Shown piece by piece: positions 59,282 to 64,000 of a stretch of 64,000 nt of DNA; positions within the stretch are counted from its first letter, which is position 1, and every line of letters begins with the position of its first letter. The notes beneath the pieces were generated by a model. That model made no database searches and was not told the origin of the DNA. It saw only the letters and a list, made by a program, of their open reading frames with translations. The position numbers and the translations under genes were made by a program. The DNA is taken from NCBI GenBank assembly GCA_002345565.1, contig DDVS01000002.1:355605-419604 (forward strand), given 5' to 3'. Source of the DNA: Flavobacteriales bacterium UBA2306 (lineage in GTDB: Bacteria; Bacteroidota; Bacteroidia; Flavobacteriales; Weeksellaceae).

Positions 59282-60375
59282 TGAAGATTGCTTACGACGC
59301 CAAACGTATTTTTTCCAGCTGGTCTGGTTTAGGAAATTATTCCCGCGATTTGGTTCGGGTTTTATCAACGTATTTTCCGGATAATCAATATTTATTATTC
59401 AATAAAAAAAAATCTGAACGAGGCGAAGCAATATTAAAATTGCCCAATGTGACTTTCGTCCAGACAACAAAAGGCACACTTTCCCGACAGCTGAAAACTG
59501 GAATCGATGCACAAAATAACGATGCGGACATTTTCCACGGTTTATCAGGTGAATTACCTTTGCGATGGAACAAAAAACCGATTAAAAAAGTCGTTACCAT
59601 CCACGATTTGATTTTCGAACGATATCCAGAATATTACACGTGGATTGACCGGAAAATCCACTTTTGGAAATTCAAAAAAGCAGCCCAATCTGCGGATAAA
59701 ATCATTGCGATTTCGGAACAAACTAAAAAAGATATTATCCATTATCTGAAAGCTCCGGAAAGTAAAATCGAAGTAGTTTATCAAGGTTGTCACGCCAGTT
59801 TCAAAGTAAAACAATCGCAGGAAATTCTTACTCAAATCAAAGAAAAATTCAATCTTCCCGATAAATTTCTTCTGAATGTCGGAACGATTGAACCAAGAAA
59901 AAACTTATTGAATATTATAAAAGCTTTGAAAGCTTCCAAAATTCCATTGGTTGTAGTTGGAGCAAAAAAGCCAAAATATTTCAAACTAATCGAGAAAGAA
60001 ATCAAGAATGGAAAAGTAGAAGTTCAATTTCTTTCTGGCGTTTCTATGGAAGAATTGGCTGGGATTTACAAACTTGCTGAAATTTTCATCTATCCAAGTT
60101 TTTTCGAAGGTTTTGGGATTCCTGTCATCGAAGCGTTGTTTTCAGAAACGGTTGTAATTACAAGCAATACAAGTTGTTTGCCAGAAGCCGGCGGTCCAGA
60201 TTCTGTCTATGTCAATACTGAAAGTGCGGAAGATATACGAGCCAAAATTCTTTTCCTTTGGAATAACGAATCTGAGAGAAAACGCAGAGCTGAAAAAGGT
60301 TTGCAGTTTGTTCAGAAATTTAATGATGAAACGATTGCTGATGAAATGATGAAGGTTTATCAGAGTTTGGTTTAA
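59281..60375 (+). CDS. Glycosyltransferase family 4
   Basis: A 364-aa retaining GT-B enzyme: N-terminal DAKRIFSSWSGLGNYSRDL, GTIEPRKNLLN near 196, and the donor-binding block FFEGFGIPVIEAL near 280. Translation is coupled to the deacetylase (1-base overlap). It probably adds a sugar in the same surface glycan pathway. Confidence 0.9.
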   Translation: MKIAYDAKRIFSSWSGLGNYSRDLVRVLSTYFPDNQYLLFNKKKSERGEAILKLPNVTFVQTTKGTLSRQLKTGIDAQNNDADIFHGLSGELPLRWNKKPIKKVVTIHDLIFERYPEYYTWIDRKIHFWKFKKAAQSADKIIAISEQTKKDIIHYLKAPESKIEVVYQGCHASFKVKQSQEILTQIKEKFNLPDKFLLNVGTIEPRKNLLNIIKALKASKIPLVVVGAKKPKYFKLIEKEIKNGKVEVQFLSGVSMEELAGIYKLAEIFIYPSFFEGFGIPVIEALFSETVVITSNTSCLPEAGGPDSVYVNTESAEDIRAKILFLWNNESERKRRAEKGLQFVQKFNDETIADEMMKVYQSLV

Positions 60376-60395
60376 TGGAAATTTATTTTGAGAAA

Positions 60396-60417
60396 GGCTT
60401 CGAGAGCCTCAGGGACA
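60396..60417. repeat. GGCTTCGAGAGCC palindrome with CTCAGGGACA tail
   Basis: A compact hairpin (GGCT, loop TCGAG, AGCC) followed by CTCAGGGACA. It is a diverged copy of the CTTCGA/CTCAG repeats at 22929 and 24481 and directly precedes the 7-bp array at 60423. Confidence 0.7.
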
Positions 60418-60422
60418 AAACC

Positions 60423-60457
60423 TTCAACTATCAACTGACAACCAACAACTAATAATT
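60423..60457. repeat. 7-bp array overlapping the yggS stop
   Basis: Five units in 7-bp register: TTCAACT, ATCAACT, GACAACC, AACAACT, AATAATT. The yggS stop codon (60449-60451) is inside the array. Confidence 0.85.
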
Positions 60458-61102
60458 CCTTTCTCCAAAAATAGCAGAGCCAACTCTTACAGAATTAGAA
60501 CCGGATTTTATTGCAATCGGAAAATCTCCGCTCATTCCCATTGATAAAGTTTCTAATGGTTTTAGTTGAGATAATTCATCAAAAAGGTTTTTTAGGATAG
60601 AAAATTCTTCACGGATTTGGGTTTCATCGTCTACAAAACTTGCCATTCCCATTAAACCTTTTATTTCAATATTTGGAAAATTACCTTCAAGATATTGGTT
60701 GAAAATATCTTTAGCCTCGTCTGTTGTTAATCCGAATTTAGTGTCTTCTTTAGCGATTTTCACTTGAAGCAAAACATTGATTTTTCTATTGTTTTTTAAA
60801 GCTTCTTTATCAACTTCTTTCAAAAGTTTTTCACTGTCAATGCTTTCTATCATTGCAACAAAACCTGCAATGTATTTCACTTTGTTAGTTTGGAGATGAC
60901 CTATGAGATGCCATTCTATGTCATTGGGAAGAACGGGTTGTTTTTCCAACAATTCCTGAACTTTGTTCTCTCCAAAAACCTTTTGTCCCAAATCATAAAC
61001 TTCTTTGATTTTGTCTGAAGGATGATTTTTGGAAACTGCAACCAATTTTACAATTTGAGGAAGCTGAGAAAGTATATCTTGATAATTTTGTTTGATTAAC
61101 AT
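60449..61102 (-). CDS. PLP homeostasis protein, YggS/PROSC family
   Basis: A 217-aa TIM-barrel protein that binds PLP and balances vitamin B6 and amino-acid pools. Visible motifs: LVAVSKNHP (PLP Lys, about 27), FGENKVQEL, EWHLIGHLQTNKVKY and LSMGMSGDFPIAI. I start it at the ATG at 61100-61102 (MLIKQNYQD); ten further upstream codons are unlikely. A TATTTTTG box at 61130-61137 may be its -7 element. Its final residues and stop lie in a heptamer array. Confidence 0.92.
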   Translation of the reverse strand: MLIKQNYQDILSQLPQIVKLVAVSKNHPSDKIKEVYDLGQKVFGENKVQELLEKQPVLPNDIEWHLIGHLQTNKVKYIAGFVAMIESIDSEKLLKEVDKEALKNNRKINVLLQVKIAKEDTKFGLTTDEAKDIFNQYLEGNFPNIEIKGLMGMASFVDDETQIREEFSILKNLFDELSQLKPLETLSMGMSGDFPIAIKSGSNSVRVGSAIFGERNY

Positions 61103-61227
61103 TATAATTGAATTTAAGAAAATCTGATGCAAAAATAGAGATTAATTATGTTATAAAATCAGTTTAAGAATTGGTCTAAAATTCGTAAATTTGAGGAAAT
61201 TTTATTTCGAATAATAATCACAAAAAT

Positions 61228-62631
61228 ATGAGTCAATTTGATGTAACCGTTATCGGTTCTGGTCCTGGCGGATATGTAGCAGCAATCAGAGCTGCACAAT
61301 TGGGTTTCAAAACAGCAATTATTGAGAAATATCCTACTTTGGGCGGAACCTGCCTTAACGTAGGTTGTATCCCTTCCAAAGCTTTGCTTGACAGTTCTGA
61401 ACATTTCGAAAAAGCAAAACACGAGTTTGCTGATTACGGAATCATCATCAACGAGCCGAAAGTAGATTTGGCAAAAATGATTGAGCGTAAAAATGGAGTA
61501 GTGGAGCAGACAACAAAAGGAATCAATTTCCTAATGGACAAAAACAAAATCACTGTTTTTGAAGGTGTTGGAAGCTTCGAATCTGCAACTCAAATCAAAG
61601 TGACGAAAAACGACGGTTCATCAGAAAACATCGAATCAAAATATACAATCATAGCAACAGGTTCAAAACCTTCAAGCTTACCATTCATTACATTGGATAA
61701 AGAAAGAGTAATCACTTCAACAGAAGCTCTTAATTTGAAAGAAGTACCTAAACATCTTGTTGTTATTGGAGGTGGAGTTATCGGATTAGAACTTGGTTCT
61801 GTTTATTTGAGATTGGGTTCTCAGGTAACTGTTGTAGAGTTTATGGACAAAATCATTCCAGGAATGGACGGTTCTTTGTCTAAAGAATTACAGAAAGTTC
61901 TTAGAAAACAAGGAATGAAATTCGAACTTTCTACAGCGGTTTCTGCAGTGGAGAGAAATGGAGATTCTGTAAAAGTAACAGCTAAAAATAAGAAAGGCGA
62001 GGAAGTAACTTACGAGAGTGATTATGTTCTTGTTTCTGTTGGAAGAAGACCTTACACAGATGGACTTGGATTGGAAAAAGCTGGTGTAGAACTAGACGAA
62101 AGAGGAAGAGTTAAAACTAATGACCATCTTCAGACTAATGTTTCTAATATCTATGCAATTGGAGACGTTGTTGCAGGAGCAATGTTAGCTCACAAAGCGG
62201 AAGAAGAAGGAACTTTGGTTGCTGAGATTCTGGCTGGACAGAAACCTCATATCAATTATAATTTAATTCCTGGTGTTGTTTACACTTGGCCAGAAGTTGC
62301 TGGAGTTGGTAAAACAGAAGAGCAATTGAAAGCTGAAGGTGTTGCTTACAAAGTTGGGAATTTCCCAATGAGAGCTTTAGGAAGAAGCCGTGCAAGTGGC
62401 GACACAGACGGATTTGTGAAAATCATCGCTGATGAGAAAACTGACGAAGTTCTAGGTTTCCATATGATTGGAGCAAGAGCTGCAGATTTAGTAGCGGAAG
62501 GCGTTATCGCAATGGAGTTCCGTGCAAGTGCAGAAGATATCGCTAGAAGTTCTCACGCGCACCCAACTTATGCAGAAGCTGTGAAAGAAGCTGCTTTGGA
62601 TGCGACTGGGAAGCGTGCGATTCATATGTAA
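61228..62631 (+). CDS. lpdA: Dihydrolipoyl dehydrogenase (E3)
   Basis: A 467-aa FAD enzyme that re-oxidises dihydrolipoamide in pyruvate, 2-oxoglutarate and branched-chain dehydrogenase complexes. Motifs: GSGPGGYVAAIRAAQLG (FAD), GGTCLNVGCIPSKALL (redox disulfide), GGGVIGLELGSV (NAD) and the catalytic HAHPTYAEA near 445. Full length. No E1/E2 genes are nearby, so it probably serves several complexes. A -7-like TAAATTTG lies at 61186-61193. Confidence 0.95.
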   Translation: MSQFDVTVIGSGPGGYVAAIRAAQLGFKTAIIEKYPTLGGTCLNVGCIPSKALLDSSEHFEKAKHEFADYGIIINEPKVDLAKMIERKNGVVEQTTKGINFLMDKNKITVFEGVGSFESATQIKVTKNDGSSENIESKYTIIATGSKPSSLPFITLDKERVITSTEALNLKEVPKHLVVIGGGVIGLELGSVYLRLGSQVTVVEFMDKIIPGMDGSLSKELQKVLRKQGMKFELSTAVSAVERNGDSVKVTAKNKKGEEVTYESDYVLVSVGRRPYTDGLGLEKAGVELDERGRVKTNDHLQTNVSNIYAIGDVVAGAMLAHKAEEEGTLVAEILAGQKPHINYNLIPGVVYTWPEVAGVGKTEEQLKAEGVAYKVGNFPMRALGRSRASGDTDGFVKIIADEKTDEVLGFHMIGARAADLVAEGVIAMEFRASAEDIARSSHAHPTYAEAVKEAALDATGKRAIHM

Positions 62632-62651
62632 GATTTTAAAACAATATATTT

Positions 62652-62682
62652 AGAAAGAGAGGCTTTTGTCTCTCTTTTTTGT
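62652..62682 (+). terminator. Intrinsic terminator after lpd
   Basis: AAAGAGAG and CTCTCTTT arms around a short loop, followed by a T-run. Confidence 0.8.
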
Positions 62683-62703
62683 TTTTAAAGATAATTATAA
62701 CAG

Positions 62704-62743
62704 AATATCTGAAATCTAATGTCTAATATCTAACATCTAATCT
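62704..62743. repeat. Degenerate 7-bp array (AAYATCT) before aroB
   Basis: Units AATATCT, GAAATCT, AATGTCT, AATATCT and AACATCT in strict 7-bp register. It is a diverged version of the perfect TAACATC array at 33025, and ends 12 bp before the aroB -7 box. Confidence 0.8.
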
Positions 62744-62755
62744 CTTTTTTGTTCT

Positions 62756-62763
62756 TACTTTTG
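62756..62763 (+). promoter_or_regulatory. -7 box for aroB
   Basis: TACTTTTG, 14 bp upstream of the aroB ATG. The leader would be very short. Confidence 0.45.
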
Positions 62764-62777
62764 TTAAAATTTTGGTT

Positions 62778-63824
62778 ATGATAAAAGAACTGGATAAAGA
62801 TTTCACAAGTCTTAATGAATATATTAGAGGACTCAACCCGAGTAAAATTTTTATTCTGGTGGATGAAAATACACACGATCACTGTTTGCCGATTTTACTC
62901 CCGAATTTGGAAACCGATGCGCCTTTCGAAGTTATCGAGATTGAAGCCGGTGAAGAAAATAAAAATATCGGAACAGCCACCCAACTTTGGGAAATCTTCT
63001 CCGAAATGGAAGCTGACAGAAAATCACTTCTAATTAATCTTGGTGGAGGTGTTGTGACGGATTTGGGTGGATTTGTCGCTTCCACTTATAAGAGAGGTTT
63101 CAAATTCATTAATGTTCCTACAACTTTGCTGTCGATGTGTGACGCCTCAATTGGTGGAAAAACGGGAATTGATCATCAGTATCTTAAAAATATCATTGGA
63201 ACTTTTGCTTTGCCCGAAGGGATTTTCTTTTATCCAAAATTCCTAGAAACTTTGAAATTTGAAGAATTGAGAAGTGGTTTTGCAGAGATGCTAAAACACG
63301 GATTGATTGCAGATGCCAATCATTGGAATGACCTGAGTTCATTAGTTAAGATTACGCCAGAAGATGTTGCGCCTTTCATTAATCGAAGTATGGAAATCAA
63401 AAATGAGGTTGTAACCAAAGATTTTAAGGAAGAGAACGTGCGTAAGATTCTCAACTTCGGACATACGATTGGGCACGCGGTGGAAAGTCTTTTTATGAAA
63501 AAAGGAGAATTAATCCCTCACGGTGAAGCGGTGGCTCTCGGAATGATTTGTGAAACGCATTTGGCTCTACTTGCAGGCTTGATAGATGTTGAGGTTTCAT
63601 CTACTATTATTTCTAAGATTCAAAGATTATTTCCTTATGTCGATATTTCAAAATTTAATAATGGAGCCATTATAGATTTAATGTTTAATGATAAGAAAAA
63701 TCAAGATGGAAATATCAATTTTTCATTGATTGATGGAGTAGGAAGTTGTAGTTTTGACCAAAAATTAGGAGTAGAACAGATTATTTTGACTCTGGATTTC
63801 TATAAAAATTTAAATAAAAATTAA
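62778..63824 (+). CDS. aroB: 3-Dehydroquinate synthase
   Basis: A 348-aa enzyme of the shikimate pathway that converts DAHP to 3-dehydroquinate using NAD and a metal. Motifs: LGGGVVTDLGGFVASTYKRG (about 95), IGGKTGID (about 125), FGHTIGHAVE (metal His, about 230) and HGEAVALGM (about 248). I start it at the ATG at 62778; a TTG two codons upstream is less likely. It stands alone, not in an aro cluster. The 3' gap 63825-63982 is AT-rich with no other feature seen. Confidence 0.95.
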   Translation: MIKELDKDFTSLNEYIRGLNPSKIFILVDENTHDHCLPILLPNLETDAPFEVIEIEAGEENKNIGTATQLWEIFSEMEADRKSLLINLGGGVVTDLGGFVASTYKRGFKFINVPTTLLSMCDASIGGKTGIDHQYLKNIIGTFALPEGIFFYPKFLETLKFEELRSGFAEMLKHGLIADANHWNDLSSLVKITPEDVAPFINRSMEIKNEVVTKDFKEENVRKILNFGHTIGHAVESLFMKKGELIPHGEAVALGMICETHLALLAGLIDVEVSSTIISKIQRLFPYVDISKFNNGAIIDLMFNDKKNQDGNINFSLIDGVGSCSFDQKLGVEQIILTLDFYKNLNKN

Positions 63825-63982
63825 ACTTGCTATTCTTTGAATACTATTTATATATTATTGAAAATCATATATTTAATGTTTTCACTTCTTAAATTTTAAT
63901 TTTTTTTTCTTTGATAGTTTTAAATTTTGGCAAAGATTTTGGAACTATCCCAATCGTAAAACAAAATTTAAAATTTGAAATT

Positions 63983-64000
63983 ATGAAAAAGTTATTTTTA
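63983..64000 (+). CDS. Start of a further gene, cut by window edge
   Basis: An ATG followed by MKKLFL, as at the start of many signal peptides here. Only six codons are visible. The upstream 150 bases are AT-rich leader. Nothing more can be said. Confidence 0.35.

Noticed and set aside
1..64000. Prophage, insertion sequence or integrative element
   Set aside because: I saw no transposase, integrase, capsid or conjugation gene; gene content is housekeeping and envelope.

Overview
The window looks like chromosomal DNA of a Chryseobacterium-like member of the Flavobacteriia (phylum Bacteroidota). The support is AT-rich DNA, genes with little sign of Shine-Dalgarno starts, many TAnnTTTG -7 promoter boxes, three proteins with type IX secretion (T9SS) C-terminal sorting domains, a DUF2723 protein, a TonB-dependent receptor, and an SDR-type threonine dehydrogenase. 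I see no phage, insertion sequence, CRISPR or rRNA. There is one tRNA, tRNA-Ala(GGC).

Layout: 1-6.4 kb is the complex I operon read leftward (nuoA-B-C-D-E-F, an outer-membrane-type protein, then a cut-off nuoG). 6.5-14.7 kb is mixed housekeeping: GNAT acyltransferase, membrane zinc peptidase, YigZ, a KAS III enzyme, a metallophosphoesterase, a degenerate polysaccharide deacetylase, threonine dehydrogenase and a sulfurtransferase. 14.7-22.8 kb is envelope and secretion: a 1080-aa outer-membrane protein, two T9SS cargo proteins, and an M1-peptidase-like protein with a beta-barrel. 23-29 kb holds a eukaryote-type UMP synthase fusion, Tag glycosylase, a serine hydrolase, and a pair of PLP enzymes that may make the sulfonolipid base capnine. 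29-38 kb holds DUF2723, DUF1697, kdsA, a TonB-dependent receptor and an NlpC/P60 protein. 38-49 kb has an O-methyltransferase, an OmpA lipoprotein, tilS, a GxxExxY nuclease-fold gene between two hairpin repeats, dsbD, nrnA, a third T9SS cargo and era. 49.5-53.5 kb is a lysine 6-transaminase/ALDH7 lysine-degradation cluster. 54-60 kb carries an NlpC/P60 lipoprotein, dapD and a glycosyltransferase/deacetylase set. 60.4-63.8 kb has yggS, lpd and aroB.

The most unusual structure lies between genes. Many spacers contain imperfect tandem arrays with a 7-bp period, each with its own unit: around 602, 3488, 4814, 5951, 23032, 33025, 60423 and 62704. Three of these are clearly paired with an inverted array a few tens of bases away. 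A related 8-bp-period hairpin (CACATAG units) brackets the GxxExxY gene at 41818-42222, whose product keeps Cas4/RecB-like nuclease residues. Several arrays run into coding ends and supply the stop codon or last residues of the neighbouring gene (tilS, pyrE-pyrF, yggS). Other dispersed repeats include CTTCGA/CTCAG palindromes, GGTGCGAAGCACC units, and a GTCATTGCGA repeat nested inside another element. I read this as a population of small hairpin-forming elements filling permissive intergenic sites, possibly with the GxxExxY nuclease as a partner. That link is inference.
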